From the NCBI GenBank assembly GCA_900470965.1, contig UCCS01000009.1:91001-155000 (forward strand): DNA of 64,000 bases, given 5' to 3'. The DNA is from Hyphomicrobiales bacterium (GTDB lineage: Bacteria; Pseudomonadota; Alphaproteobacteria; Rhizobiales; Rhizobiaceae). This document shows, in pieces, positions 26,850 through 36,005 of this stretch. The notes under the pieces were generated by a model. It was not told where the DNA came from, ran no database searches, and saw nothing but the letters and a program-made list of their open reading frames with translations. Each line of letters begins with the position of its first letter. The stretch's first letter is position 1. A program made the translations under genes and the position numbers.

Positions 26850-26920
26850 GAAGTGCGATTCTCTAGGTGCTAAACGAGAGAAGAGGGCTTCCGGATGTTT
26901 GTTCGGGGGCCTTTTTCTTT
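26850..26920 (+). ncRNA. Counter-transcribed RNA (incA-type) against repC leader
   Basis: Transcribed opposite to the rep operon between repB and repC. A -35 TTGACA is at 26834-26839 with a weak -10 about 17 bp on. The 3' end is a hairpin GGCTTCC / GGGGGCC (26886-26911, two G-U pairs) followed by TTTTTCTTT. Position and layout match the small antisense RNAs that set repABC copy number by blocking repC translation. Confidence 0.75.
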
Positions 26921-26979
26921 GCCTATTGGCTCCTTTTCCTAACAGTCAAATCCTCGTCAGCGGCTTAACCCGCCAACAG

Positions 26980-27969
26980 TTATCGTTGTGACCTGACGGC
27001 GCCGAACTCGTCGAAGAGCTCATCCAGCCGGGTGGTGAGATAATCGGCAAATTCAGGCACCATGCGCTCATCGAAAGTAATGCGCGTCTTGTTGCCGGAG
27101 CGCTCGATTTGCGCTGCCTTCTGTCCTTGCCGTGTTTTCCAGATATCGCGGGCTTTCTTCGTATCGCGCGCCGTCATTTTCGACAGCACACGCTGCAAGC
27201 GCTGATCACTGTCTAGATCGGCAAAGGCATCGTCCTCAATGATCGCCTCGACCTTCATCGGTGAGGAAGAGACAGCATCGACAAGTGCCAACCATCGGGC
27301 GCGGCCTGCCTTCGGTGCCGGCCCGATCGCAAGGATCACTGTCTGCGGTACGCCACGGGCGACCGAGATGTAACGGCTGAGATCGGCCTTGTCGGTCGAG
27401 AGTGCTGCTATAATGACATCACGCGGGTAGCCTGCTTCTTCCAGACGATGGGCAAACAGCGCCTTCTCAATGAAGGAGAGATCCTGCCGGTCGAGATTTT
27501 CCTTGCCCTGGGCAATCACCAGTTCGTTGTCGCTCAAGCTCTGAACGATCGCCTTGACCTTGAGCCCAAGCTTTGCCGCGGCACGCAGACGGCGACGGCC
27601 ATAGGCGATCTGGTAGTGCCCTTCCATTTGAGGGTCGGGACGTACCAGGATCGGCACCTTCTGGCCGTGTTCGGCAATGCTCGTTACCAGTGCATCGAAA
27701 TCGACATCGCGCTCGACCGGGATACGGTCGCTGATCGAGGAATTGGAAATATCCGCCGGGTCGATTTCAAGAACGGAGAACCCGGAGGAAATCTGCGCCT
27801 GCAGCCGGCCGGCGGTACGCGCAGCTTCCGTCATTTCCTGCAGCGATGCACCCATGGCTGAGACGGCGCCGGTGCGCACGCGGTCTGGGTTCTTCTCGAC
27901 GCCAGCGGAAGGCGCCGGCGTATCTGCCTTGCGCATGAAGATCGAATTGACAGTATCGCGTCGGCTCAT
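26980..27969 (-). CDS. repB: Partition protein RepB (ParB family)
   Basis: A 329-residue ParB-type centromere-binding protein. The Spo0J/ParB nuclease-like domain holds SIAEHGQKVPILVRP and AYGRRRLRAAAKLGLKV; a helix-turn-helix region follows (LSFIEKALFAHRLEEAGYPR, LSTDKADLSRYISVAR). Start at 27969 has AAGGAGAG upstream and overlaps the repD stop. Family knowledge: RepB binds parS sites and, with RepA, represses the rep operon. Cognate sites are likely the two GTTGGGAGCTCCCAAC palindromes in the adjoining repD frame. Confidence 0.95.
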   Translation of the reverse strand: MSRRDTVNSIFMRKADTPAPSAGVEKNPDRVRTGAVSAMGASLQEMTEAARTAGRLQAQISSGFSVLEIDPADISNSSISDRIPVERDVDFDALVTSIAEHGQKVPILVRPDPQMEGHYQIAYGRRRLRAAAKLGLKVKAIVQSLSDNELVIAQGKENLDRQDLSFIEKALFAHRLEEAGYPRDVIIAALSTDKADLSRYISVARGVPQTVILAIGPAPKAGRARWLALVDAVSSSPMKVEAIIEDDAFADLDSDQRLQRVLSKMTARDTKKARDIWKTRQGQKAAQIERSGNKTRITFDERMVPEFADYLTTRLDELFDEFGAVRSQR

Positions 27970-28166
27970 CAATTCTCTCCTTTCCAGTCAAGAGCTCGTA
28001 AGCCGGAAAAGCGCAGTTGGGAGCTCCCAACATGCTTATGGGCTACCGATAGATGGAGGGACTTTTGCCAGGCGCTCAGACGGTGGCAACCTCTGTTGGG
28101 AGCTCCCAACAGATCGGGTGCACCGCTGAAACCGGATAGATCGGCGTCGGTCGGGCAGAACGTCAT
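27969..28166 (-). CDS. repD: RepD-like small ORF between repA and repB, containing parS
   Basis: A 65-codon frame filling the repA-repB gap. Its ATG overlaps the repA stop (ATGA) and its TGA overlaps the repB start (TGATG). It contains both parS palindromes, which are read as LLGAPN and VGSSQL. Agrobacterium Ti plasmids have an equivalent small repD with two parS sites in the same place. The protein itself shows no domain; the frame may serve mainly to couple translation of repA and repB. Confidence 0.6.
   Translation of the reverse strand: MTFCPTDADLSGFSGAPDLLGAPNRGCHRLSAWQKSLHLSVAHKHVGSSQLRFSGLRALDWKGEN
28016..28031. other. parS site A for RepB of the repABC module
   Basis: GTTGGGAGCTCCCAAC, a perfect 16-bp palindrome that fits the RepABC parS consensus GTT-N4-GC-N4-AAC. 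An identical copy lies 79 bp away. Confidence 0.85.
28095..28110. other. parS site B for RepB of the repABC module
   Basis: Second exact copy of GTTGGGAGCTCCCAAC, in the repA-repB gap. The centre-to-centre distance of 79 bp is about 7.5 helical turns. Confidence 0.85.
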
Positions 28167-29383
28167 GTGCGCCCCCATGCTTGCCGGATCAGCGTCTCGA
28201 CCTCGCCATTGACAGCATCGAGGGCTTCCATGGCCCGGTCATAGGTCGAGCGTGTCAGGTTCTCGCGGCCGATCTCGTAAAGCGTCTGCTTGGTGAGGCC
28301 GGCATCGGAGACCGCTGCCGATTTCACCATTGCATTGATCATGACGTGATCGTCGAACAGATTGCGCAAGAGGGCCGCGACCTTCGTCTGCGGCGCATCC
28401 TGCGGCTCGTAGCGGGTGAGCAGATATCGAATGAAATCGTAATTGAGCTCGCCGCCTGCTTCGCGCACGACGGAGAGAAGGTCATGCGTCATCAGCAGGA
28501 ACTGGCTCATCGAGGCCACGTCCAGCATCTGCGGATGCACGGTCACGATCATCGAGGTTGCTGCGCAAAGGCCGCTCAAGGTCAGGTAACCGAGCTGCGG
28601 CGGGCAATCGAGGACAACGACGTCGTAGCTCTCGGCAACATCGTCGAGCGCCTTGGCGACGCGCATGAAGAACACGCCTTCGCCATCGCGGGAGCCGCGC
28701 ATCAGCGCGCGCGGCGTCGTATGCTCGAACTCCATGAGTTCGAGATTGCCGGGGATGAGATCCAGGCCGTCGAAATAGGTATTGCGCACGACCTCGGAGA
28801 GGGGGCGTCGCTCCTCATCGTAACGGATTGCCGCATAGAGTGTCTCGTTGGAACGGACATCGGTCTCCGGCATGACGCCGAGCATGGCGGACATGCTGGC
28901 CTGCGGGTCGAGATCGAGGGCGAGCACGCGGTAGCCCTGCAGCGCAAGATATTGCGCAAGATGCACCGATGTCGTGGTCTTGCCCGATCCGCCCTTGAAA
29001 TTGGTGACGGCGATGACCTGGAGATGTTCGTTCTCCCTGCGGCGCGGCAGGAAGTCATACGCCTCGCGACCACGGGCGGAGGCTGCAAGCAGGGCACGCA
29101 GCTCATTGAGCTGGCGCAAGGAATAGAGGCGCCGGCCGTTGGTGCCGACATCGGGCTGCGGGCCTTCGCCGGCAAGCGTCATCTTTCGCAAGGTTGAATC
29201 CGAGACGCCGATCAGCTTGGCCGCCTCGCCGGATGTGAAGCGGCGCAGCGTCTTGCTGGCGGTCGGGGGAAACAGGGCTTCGCTGATCGCCTGCAACTGC
29301 GAACTGATCGTCGACGCGTGGGCGCCGATCGTCTCATCGACGCTACGCTGAAGGGTCCGAGAAGTCCTTTGTGGCTTGCTCAC
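28163..29383 (-). CDS. repA: Partition ATPase RepA (ParA family)
   Basis: A 406-residue Walker-type partition ATPase. An N-terminal helix-turn-helix (SGEAAKLIGVSDSTLRKMTL) binds the operon operator; the ATPase has the deviant Walker A FKGGSGKTTTSVHLAQ, switch region DLDPQASMSAMLGV and VVLDCPPQLGYLTLSGL. GTG start. First gene of the rep operon; with RepB it would move plasmid copies apart and repress its own promoter. It is clearly homologous to the second RepA at 58645-59841 but differs along its length. Confidence 0.95.
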   Translation of the reverse strand: MSKPQRTSRTLQRSVDETIGAHASTISSQLQAISEALFPPTASKTLRRFTSGEAAKLIGVSDSTLRKMTLAGEGPQPDVGTNGRRLYSLRQLNELRALLAASARGREAYDFLPRRRENEHLQVIAVTNFKGGSGKTTTSVHLAQYLALQGYRVLALDLDPQASMSAMLGVMPETDVRSNETLYAAIRYDEERRPLSEVVRNTYFDGLDLIPGNLELMEFEHTTPRALMRGSRDGEGVFFMRVAKALDDVAESYDVVVLDCPPQLGYLTLSGLCAATSMIVTVHPQMLDVASMSQFLLMTHDLLSVVREAGGELNYDFIRYLLTRYEPQDAPQTKVAALLRNLFDDHVMINAMVKSAAVSDAGLTKQTLYEIGRENLTRSTYDRAMEALDAVNGEVETLIRQAWGRT

Positions 29384-30132
29384 GCTCTAATCTTTCATCA
29401 CGGAAAAACACCAGAAACGGCTGTTTATCCGTGACGATTACCGATCGCAGCGATTCTGGCAAGCTACTCCAGCAGAACAGGGTTTTAGCGGCAGCGGTCA
29501 CGTTCATGAGTTTACGACAGGAGGATTACAATTTCTCCTGATATCTCCGCCAGTTAACAGAAATCTCATTCGGCTTGTAATGCTGTGCCATCCTGACATC
29601 ATTTTTTCTATCGATGCGGCTAAGTTGATGTTTTGATCCCGCGGTCGGCCCGTGGCGCATCCCATTGAGAAGAATCAGTTATTATCGATTCCTAATCTTT
29701 GCCGGCAAAGGATCTGATGACGAAGGGCGAGGCGGCCCTGTTGCCGCGATCCCCTGAGCGTTGACGAAGACGGAAGGCGCGCTTGTGTGTTCGACACCCG
29801 GAAGACGAGATCGCGCGCCAACGTCCGCCTGGAAAGTGAATACAAGCGAAAGGCTGCCTGACGCCGTTTTCGACGACAGGACGTCCCAAAATCGAACAGG
29901 GGTGTGACGGAATCCATCTGCGAAATAGATTCCGTATCGATGAAAAATATGAGAAAAAACAGCAAGTTGTAAACGCACCGAACGGGCTGTCCAAAGCTCG
30001 CGAAGATGGCTCTTTCGAGCCCATCTCCATATACTTTCTTATAAAGCATCCGGGACGTTTCTGCAATGATGGGCATGCTTGTATCCCCAGCAGAGAGCCG
30101 GGGAAGCCATGCATCGCATGATGCCGCCTGCA
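29384..30132. other. Long intergenic region upstream of repA
   Basis: About 750 bp with no convincing gene. It contains the repA operator dyad, a second 6-bp dyad CAGGAG/CTCCTG at 29518-29540 and AT-rich stretches near 29600 and 29930. Open frames on the minus strand here overlap one another and lack ribosome sites; I treat them as chance. Confidence 0.5.
29398..29434. promoter_or_regulatory. Inverted repeat upstream of repA, probable RepA operator
   Basis: TCACGGAAAAACA and TGTTTATCCGTGA form a 13-bp inverted repeat with one mismatch, 15-51 bp before the repA start. RepA proteins of this family repress from such dyads near the P4-type promoter. Binding is inferred. Confidence 0.6.
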
Positions 30133-31410
30133 CTAGCCGCGGAATGTGTAGCCGGCAATCGAGGCCGGTTTCATTTCAATCGAGAAGCCTGGCCGGGTTG
30201 GCGGCATATAGGCAGCGTCCTTGATGATACAGGGATCGAGGAAATGTTCATGCAGGTGGTCGACATATTCGATGACACGGCCATCCTTGGTGCCCGACAC
30301 CGCCACATAATCGATCATCGACAGGTGCTGGACATATTCGCAGAGCCCGACACCGCCGGCATGCGGCCAGACCGGCAGGCCGAATTTGGCGGCGACCAGC
30401 AGGACGGCCAGCACCTCGTTCAGCCCGCCCATGCGGCAGGAGTCGATCTGGACGATATCGATCGCGCCTTCAGCGATGAACTGTTTGAACATGATGCGGT
30501 TCTGGCACATCTCGCCGGTCGCGACCTTTACCGGTGTTATGCCCTGGCGGATCTTGCGGTGGCCGGCAACATCGTCGGGGCTCGTCGGCTCTTCGATGAA
30601 GAAGGGTTTGGCGAAAGAGAGTTGGTTGACCCAGTCGATCGCCTGGCCGACCTCCCAGACCTGGTTGGCGTCGATCATCAGGTAACGGTCCGGGCCGATC
30701 ACCTCGCGGGCGATCCTGAGGCGGCGGATATCGTCCTCAAGGTCGCGGCCGACCTTCATCTTGATGTGGTTGAAGCCGGCATCGATCGCTTCCTGGCAGA
30801 GCCGGCGCAGTTTCTCGTCCTCGTAGCCGAGCCAGCCGGCCGAGGTCGTGTAGCAGGGATAGCCTTCCTTTTCGAGCGTGGCGATGCGCTCGGCCTTGCC
30901 GGCTTCGGCCTGTCTCAGGATGGCGATCGCCTCATCGCGCGTCAGCACGTCGGTGAGGTAGCGGTAATCGACGATATCGGCGATCTCTTCGGCAGGCATG
31001 TCTGCAACGAGGCGCCAGACCGGCTTGCCGGCCTCCTTGGCAAGCAGATCCCAGACGGCATTGACGATCGCGCCGGTCGCCAGATGGATCGCGCCCTTTT
31101 CAGGACCGATCCACCGCAGCTGGCTGTCGCTGGTCAAATGCCGCCAATATTTGCCGGGATGGGCCAGCACCTCTGAAAGTTCGGTGCCGACGACGAGATG
31201 CCGCATAGCCTCGATCGCCGCGCAGCAGATGTCGTTGCCGCGGCCGATGGTGAAGGTCAGGCCGTGGCCGGCCAGACCGTGCTTGTCGGTTTCCAGGATC
31301 ACATAGGCAGCGGAATAATCCGGATCCGGGTTCATCGCATCGGAACCATCGAGGCTTTGCGAAGTCGGAAAGCGAAGGTCGAAAACACGGAGGTCGGTGA
31401 TGCGGGTCAT
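30133..31410 (-). CDS. L-fuconate dehydratase (enolase superfamily)
   Basis: A 425-residue mandelate-racemase-type enolase. The capping domain begins [33 protein letters not shown], a block typical of L-fuconate dehydratase (given only in part here). The barrel has the KMKVG lysine pair, [16 protein letters not shown] and ATGEMCQNR metal/acid residues and [10 protein letters not shown] with the catalytic His. It would turn L-fuconate into 2-keto-3-deoxy-L-fuconate. Start at 31410 follows GGAAGA; the longer frame to 31461 does not. It is 59 bp behind the SDR gene and in the same operon. Confidence 0.85.
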   Translation of the reverse strand: MTRITDLRVFDLRFPTSQSLDGSDAMNPDPDYSAAYVILETDKHGLAGHGLTFTIGRGNDICCAAIEAMRHLVVGTELSEVLAHPGKYWRHLTSDSQLRWIGPEKGAIHLATGAIVNAVWDLLAKEAGKPVWRLVADMPAEEIADIVDYRYLTDVLTRDEAIAILRQAEAGKAERIATLEKEGYPCYTTSAGWLGYEDEKLRRLCQEAIDAGFNHIKMKVGRDLEDDIRRLRIAREVIGPDRYLMIDANQVWEVGQAIDWVNQLSFAKPFFIEEPTSPDDVAGHRKIRQGITPVKVATGEMCQNRIMFKQFIAEGAIDIVQIDSCRMGGLNEVLAVLLVAAKFGLPVWPHAGGVGLCEYVQHLSMIDYVAVSGTKDGRVIEYVDHLHEHFLDPCIIKDAAYMPPTRPGFSIEMKPASIAGYTFRG

Positions 31411-31469
31411 GATGTCTTCCCGTTCAGGGGCCGGTATCCTTCCTTGGAAGAAGCCGGCCATGCAAAAGC

Positions 31470-32204
31470 TCAGATCGTCCAGCCGCCGTCGATGGCGTAG
31501 GCCTGGCCGGAAGTGTAGGTCGCACCGGCGAGGTAGACGGCGAGATCGGCGATCTCCTCCGGCGTGCCGAGGCGGCCCATCGGCTGGCGGGCGATGAAGG
31601 CGGCGCGCGCCGTGTCATAGTCGCCCTGTGCGCGCATGCGGTCCTGCAGCGAAGGGCTTTCCACGGTGCCGGGGCAGATGCAGTTGCAGCGCACGCCCTG
31701 CGTCACGTAGTCGGCAGCGACCGACTTGGTAAGCCCGATCACGGCTGCCTTGGTCACACCGTAGGCAAAACGGTTCGGCACGCCTTTGATGCTCGAGGCG
31801 ACCGAGGACATGTTGATGATCGCGCCATCCTTGCGCTCCAGCATGCCCGGCAGCACCGCGCGGATGGTGCGGATCATCGCCTTGACGTTGAGATCGAAGG
31901 CAAATTCCAGATCGGTATCCTTCATGTCGAGCACGGAGCCGTTATGGACGGTACCGGCGCAATTGAAGAGCACATCGACGGCGCCAATTTCGGCCACCAG
32001 CGCCTTGACCGCCTCATCTTCGAGCACATTGAGCTTGCGGGTGGAAATCTTGCTCTCCGCCGCAAGGGTCGCCAGCGCGTCGGTATTGATGTCGGTGGCA
32101 TGCACCCTGGCGCCGGCAGCGGCGAAGGCAAGCGCGGAGGCGCGGCCGATGCCTTGACCGGCTGCGGTGATGAGAACGGTCTTGCCGGAAAGATTGCTTG
32201 TCAT
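31470..32204 (-). CDS. SDR oxidoreductase, probable 2-keto-3-deoxy-L-fuconate dehydrogenase
   Basis: A 244-residue short-chain dehydrogenase: NAD-binding [25 protein letters not shown], catalytic Ser in [11 protein letters not shown] and YGVTK as Tyr/Lys, and the common C-terminal [21 protein letters not shown] region. Close relatives next to L-fuconate dehydratase oxidise 2-keto-3-deoxy-L-fuconate. The gene context (dehydratase downstream, lactonase-type amidohydrolase nearby) supports this role. It is first in its operon and divergent from the IclR gene. Confidence 0.8.
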   Translation of the reverse strand: MTSNLSGKTVLITAAGQGIGRASALAFAAAGARVHATDINTDALATLAAESKISTRKLNVLEDEAVKALVAEIGAVDVLFNCAGTVHNGSVLDMKDTDLEFAFDLNVKAMIRTIRAVLPGMLERKDGAIINMSSVASSIKGVPNRFAYGVTKAAVIGLTKSVAADYVTQGVRCNCICPGTVESPSLQDRMRAQGDYDTARAAFIARQPMGRLGTPEEIADLAVYLAGATYTSGQAYAIDGGWTI

Positions 32205-32466
32205 GTCATGGCCTCTTTGGGGAGTTTTGCGCGCGCTGGCGTGGTACTAAATCTATCTCAAAAGGATCAGTCGGGATGAAGGCCGCGTTCGGCCACGTGC
32301 CTTGCAAGGCGCTGCCATCTTTGTGCAGGCAATCACGATGTCCACGCATTGCATGGCCTTCCTCCCTCTCCGGTTATCTTATTTTTGTCTCGCCTTGGCG
32401 AGCCTTTCCGGGGATTGTGAACGTTCGGCGTGAGAATATGCCGAAAAATGTCCTCACATTTAATTT

Positions 32467-32488
32467 GTCTGTTTATAGACAAACAGAC
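32467..32488. promoter_or_regulatory. Palindrome between the divergent SDR and IclR genes
   Basis: GTCTGTTT and AAACAGAC are inverted about a 6-nt centre; a second, overlapping dyad (TTTGTCT/AGACAAA) is nested in the same stretch. Position in the AT-rich divergent gap suggests the IclR operator. The rest of the gap 32205-32572 holds no gene. Confidence 0.55.
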
Positions 32489-32572
32489 GATAGCCTCATG
32501 GTCAAGCGCGAACTTTTTCTTTTCCGTCTGCCCGTCTGCGTATATGCAGAATGATATTCACAGGGGGGAAGA

Positions 32573-33358
32573 ATGGAGACCGACGAGTCAGATCGCTATC
32601 GCGCTCCGGCGCTCGACAAGGGTCTTGATATTCTCGAACTTCTGGCCAGCGTCGACAGCGGCCTGACGCAGGCGGAAATCGCCAAGCGGCTGGAGCGCAG
32701 CCCGAACGAATTCTATCGAATGCTCGACCGTCTCGTGAGGCGCGGTTACGTGACGCGGCTCGATGGCGACCGTTATTCTCTGACCTTGAAGCTTTTTGGC
32801 CTGGCGCAGCTGCATGCGCCGGTGCGCCGCCTTGCCTCCTATGCGACGCCGCTGATGCGCGATCTCGCCCAGCGCTCGCGCCAGGCAAACCATCTTGCCG
32901 TATTCGACCGGGGCGCTGCCGTCGTCATCGCCCAGCAGGAGGCGCCGGACTATTGGGGCCTTTCGATCCGCGTCGGTTCCCATATCAGCCTTTTCGACAC
33001 CGGCTCCGGCCATGTGCTGCTTGCCTTCCGCAGCGACGAAGAGCGCGCGATGATGATCTCGGAACATGTGCGCACCCGCAAAGACGCCGATCTCGGCCCG
33101 GAATTTTACGAGCGGCTGAACCAAATCCGCGAGCGCGGCTATGAAATCATGGCAAGCGCCCAGACGGCCGGCGTCTATAATCTCTCGGCACCGGTCCTGG
33201 GGCCTGATGGGCGCGGTATTGCCGCGCTGACCTGCCCCTATATCGCGCTGGTAAATGCGCCGGCAGCGCCCGATATCAGCCAAGCGATCGGCATGGTGCA
33301 GAAGACGGCGGCTGAGCTTTCGGCGCTCGCCGGCGCAACGATTTCCCTGCCGGGTTAA
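32573..33358 (+). CDS. IclR-family transcriptional regulator
   Basis: A 261-residue regulator with an N-terminal winged helix (ALDKGLDILELLASVDSGLTQAEIAKRL is cut short here: its core is LTQAEIAKRLERSPNEFYRM) and the IclR effector domain (LAVFDRGAAVVIAQQEA, FDTGSGHVLLAF, ISAPVLGPDG-like LSAPVLGPDGRGIAAL). GGGGGG-rich leader with AGGGGGGAAG before ATG. It is divergent from the fuconate dehydratase/SDR operon and followed by a lactonase, so it most likely controls this pathway. Confidence 0.88.
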   Translation: METDESDRYRAPALDKGLDILELLASVDSGLTQAEIAKRLERSPNEFYRMLDRLVRRGYVTRLDGDRYSLTLKLFGLAQLHAPVRRLASYATPLMRDLAQRSRQANHLAVFDRGAAVVIAQQEAPDYWGLSIRVGSHISLFDTGSGHVLLAFRSDEERAMMISEHVRTRKDADLGPEFYERLNQIRERGYEIMASAQTAGVYNLSAPVLGPDGRGIAALTCPYIALVNAPAAPDISQAIGMVQKTAAELSALAGATISLPG

Positions 33359-33435
33359 GATCCAGCAGAATTTCAATTTGAATAATTCATTCACCAACGA
33401 TAGGTTCTGCCAACCACTCTTTGGAGGAGAAGAGC

Positions 33436-34260
33436 GTGTTTATCGATACCCATCTGCACGTCATCGACCGGTCGGCGCTGAATTATCCCTGGCTTGCCGA
33501 TGTGCCGGCCCTCGACCGCGATTTTCTCTACGAGACCTATGCGAGCGAAGCCAAACGCTGCGGCATTACCAAGGTGTTGCACATGGAGGTGGATGTCGAT
33601 CCGGTCATCATGCAGGCCGAGACCGATTATATCAGCCGCCTCGGCGATCTGGTCGCTGGCGCGGTCGTCTCCTGCCGGCCGGAAGAAGACGGTTTCGCCG
33701 ACTATCTGGAGCGCCAGAAAGCCGATCCCTTCGTCAAGGGCTTTCGCCGCGTGCTGCATGTGGTGCCTGACGATGTCTCGGAAGGTGTGCTCTTCCGCGA
33801 GAACATCAGAAGGCTCTCAGGCACCGGCCTGACCTTCGACCTCTGCACGCTGCCGCATCAGGTTGGCAGGGTGGTTGCGCTCGCCGATGCCGCCCCCGAT
33901 GTGCAGTTCATCCTCGATCATTGTGGCAATCCGGATATTAAGTCGAAAGCCTTCGAGCCCTGGAGCCGCGGCATTGCCGAAATCGCCCGCCGGCCAAATG
34001 TCGTCGCCAAGATTTCCGGTATCGTCACTAATGCCGATCCGGCAAGCTGGACGGCGGAAAACCTGCGGCCTTATATCGAGCATGTCATATCGAGCTTCGG
34101 CTGGGATCGTGTGGTCTGGGGCAGCGACTGGCCTGTCTGCACGCTGGCGAACGGCCTTTCCACCTGGGTCGCGGCCACCCAGGCAGTGCTGTCAGGCACC
34201 GCGGAAACGGAGCGTTCGAGGCTCCTTCACGGCAATGCACAGCGTCTGTGGATGCTCTGA
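33436..34260 (+). CDS. Amidohydrolase-2 family protein, probable L-fuconolactonase
   Basis: A 274-residue TIM-barrel metal hydrolase starting with GTG after GGAGGAGA. Metal ligands are HLHV near the start, the ILDHCGNPDIK His and GSDWPVC Asp; the family also includes L-fucono-1,5-lactonase. With fuconate dehydratase and the SDR it completes the lactone-to-ketodeoxyfuconate steps. A fucose dehydrogenase and a transporter were not found in the window. Confidence 0.8.
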   Translation: MFIDTHLHVIDRSALNYPWLADVPALDRDFLYETYASEAKRCGITKVLHMEVDVDPVIMQAETDYISRLGDLVAGAVVSCRPEEDGFADYLERQKADPFVKGFRRVLHVVPDDVSEGVLFRENIRRLSGTGLTFDLCTLPHQVGRVVALADAAPDVQFILDHCGNPDIKSKAFEPWSRGIAEIARRPNVVAKISGIVTNADPASWTAENLRPYIEHVISSFGWDRVVWGSDWPVCTLANGLSTWVAATQAVLSGTAETERSRLLHGNAQRLWML

Positions 34261-34479
34261 GTTTCACTCAGCTCCGCCCTTTTAGGGTTCAATTCTGCCG
34301 GATTCCCGCTTGAAGTGATCTGTCGCCACGTGCAATCCGTAGGGGCTCTCGGTTGGCGCGATGTTTTGGCCCAGCCTAAACTACATCCAAGCAATTGCTA
34401 GGTTGAACTAACTCGGCTAAAAGTTGTTGTTACCGGCCGTGTAAGTTGTCGGCCCGGTTTTCGCAGGAGGGAATATCAG

Positions 34480-34887
34480 ATGAAAGAAGAACCGCATTCC
34501 GTAGACGTTCACGTCGGCAAGACGATCCGTATACAGCGCCTGCTGAGAAAGGTTTCTCAGACGGAGTTGGGCGATCGTGTTGGCGTGACCTTCCAGCAAA
34601 TACAAAAATACGAAAAGGGCTCCAACCGCGTCTCTGCCAGCATGCTCGTCGAAATCGCCGGCGCGCTCAGCGTCGATGTCAGGACCTTCTTCGACGACCT
34701 GACGGCGCCCGCCGCCAACGCAAACGATAATCCCGCTCCAAGCGAAGAATTCATCATTTCGCGTGAAGGCGTCCAGCTCAACGCTGCCTTTTTCTCTATC
34801 AAGAACGAGCAGCTTCGCAAGAAAATCCTAAAGCTCGTCCAGGCGATTGCCAGCACCGAGCAGACTGAAGTCGACGCTGCCGAATAA
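34480..34887 (+). CDS. XRE-family regulator, PraR/PhrR-like
   Basis: A 135-residue repressor with an N-terminal Cro/CI helix-turn-helix (DVHVGKTIRIQRLLRKVSQT then VTFQQIQKYEKGSNRVSASM) that closely follows the rhizobial PraR pattern (IDIHVG..., TFQQIQKYEKGTNRV). The C-terminal part (QLNAAFFSIKNEQLRKKILKL) is probably for oligomerisation. AGGAGGG precedes ATG. PraR proteins control quorum sensing and surface traits in Rhizobium; the target here is unknown. It is convergent with the TfuA/YcaO operon. Confidence 0.85.
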   Translation: MKEEPHSVDVHVGKTIRIQRLLRKVSQTELGDRVGVTFQQIQKYEKGSNRVSASMLVEIAGALSVDVRTFFDDLTAPAANANDNPAPSEEFIISREGVQLNAAFFSIKNEQLRKKILKLVQAIASTEQTEVDAAE

Positions 34888-34933
34888 CGCGTCGGCCTGA
34901 TTTTCTAGCGCTCAGTCGCACCCTGCATCAGGG

Positions 34934-35200
34934 CTAATGGCGATCGATCACGATCAGATTTTCGCCAGCGTCCTTCATTGCGATCTTCGCTTTGCTGCCG
35001 ACGAGTTTTTCGAGGTTCGCATCGAGTTCCCTATCCGGATCGATGCCGTCCCAATCGATGACCACCTGTAGCAACGCCATGTTAGTTAGGTGCATGAGAT
35101 TGCGCAGCTGAAGTTTTTCAGCCTCGTCCTTGGCTGCCGATAGCAGCCGGAAGAGTCTTGCGTATTCCCTGCCTGCACCATGGTCCCTTTTTTCGAACAT
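34934..35200 (-). CDS. Small hypothetical protein downstream of tfuA
   Basis: An 88-residue soluble protein (MFEKRDHGAGREYARLFRLL ... ENLIVIDRH) with mostly helical composition and no known motif. ATG at 35200 has GAGGG 9 nt upstream; a TTG at 35218 is also in frame. It is on the same strand as tfuA, about 58 bp behind it, so it may be the last gene of the RiPP-like operon. Function unknown. Confidence 0.5.
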   Translation of the reverse strand: MFEKRDHGAGREYARLFRLLSAAKDEAEKLQLRNLMHLTNMALLQVVIDWDGIDPDRELDANLEKLVGSKAKIAMKDAGENLIVIDRH

Positions 35201-35258
35201 TGTTTTGGCCCTCGACAACAGTCATATCCCCACGCAGGTTACCTTGGGCTTGGAACCG

Positions 35259-36005
35259 TTATTCGAGCGTTACAGGCTGCGTCTGCTGCGTGACTTCGGC
35301 CTGCAGCACTTCGAAATGCGAGGTCGCAGCAAAGCTCCAATCACGCTTGGCTGACGCAAACTCTCCCTTTTGCAGCCATTCCAGCACGAGCCTTGCGTCG
35401 GTGCGCTTGCGCTCGGCGCGATTGGCGCGGATCGCCGCCAGGATCTGCTCGCGCCGCGGTTTGCGGGCAAAGTGAGACTCTTCGACCACCTTGGCATAGG
35501 TCCGTTCCGAGAAATGCAGGAAGCGGCCAGCGAGCAGCAGCTTCTTGCGTTCGCTGACGGTAATCTCACCCTTCGCATAGAGACCTTCGATCGTCGGCTC
35601 GAAATCGACCCAGGGAACGGAAAGCGGCAGCCAGCCAAGCTCCTGCGGTGCATGGACGAGCGCCACTGCCTCATCATCGATGAGTTCGCCGGATTCGTAA
35701 TCGTCGAAGATCGAGCCGATGCCGACCATGCCGAAGGCGGCGCATTCGGCAGCGCGCAGCGCGCCCATGCTGGAACCGCCGGCAACGGCAATGCCCTTTT
35801 CCAAAGCGAAGAGGATTTCCTTGTGCCAGACGGACGGCAGATCGCCGAAATAGCCGTCGATGAGACCGATTGCTGTCGCCCCCTCCTGCGCGGCTTTTAG
35901 AATGTCGCCGCAGGCGGCAGGCGGGCGGAAATCGATATCGGGATGCTTTCTGCGGGCATCAGCAATCTCGCTTGCAAGGCTCGGACCGACGAAGAGGATC
36001 TTCAT
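35259..36005 (-). CDS. tfuA: TfuA-like protein
   Basis: A 248-residue TfuA-family protein. The two family blocks are GLIDGYFGDLPSVWHKEIL (residues 47-65) and AGGSSMGALRAAECAAFGM (75-93). TfuA was first found as needed for the rhizobial peptide antibiotic trifolitoxin; YcaO-TfuA pairs are also known from thioamide-forming systems (archaeal McrA thioglycine, thioamide RiPPs of actinobacteria), where TfuA is thought to help deliver sulfur. Its start overlaps the YcaO stop (ATGA), so the two are made together. The C-terminal third is variable in this family. Confidence 0.88.
   Translation of the reverse strand: MKILFVGPSLASEIADARRKHPDIDFRPPAACGDILKAAQEGATAIGLIDGYFGDLPSVWHKEILFALEKGIAVAGGSSMGALRAAECAAFGMVGIGSIFDDYESGELIDDEAVALVHAPQELGWLPLSVPWVDFEPTIEGLYAKGEITVSERKKLLLAGRFLHFSERTYAKVVEESHFARKPRREQILAAIRANRAERKRTDARLVLEWLQKGEFASAKRDWSFAATSHFEVLQAEVTQQTQPVTLE

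Noticed and set aside
29675..30133. Overlapping minus-strand open frames upstream of repA (about 100-150 codons)
   Set aside because: They overlap in different frames, have no ribosome sites and show no protein-like motifs; the region looks like a non-coding origin-proximal segment.
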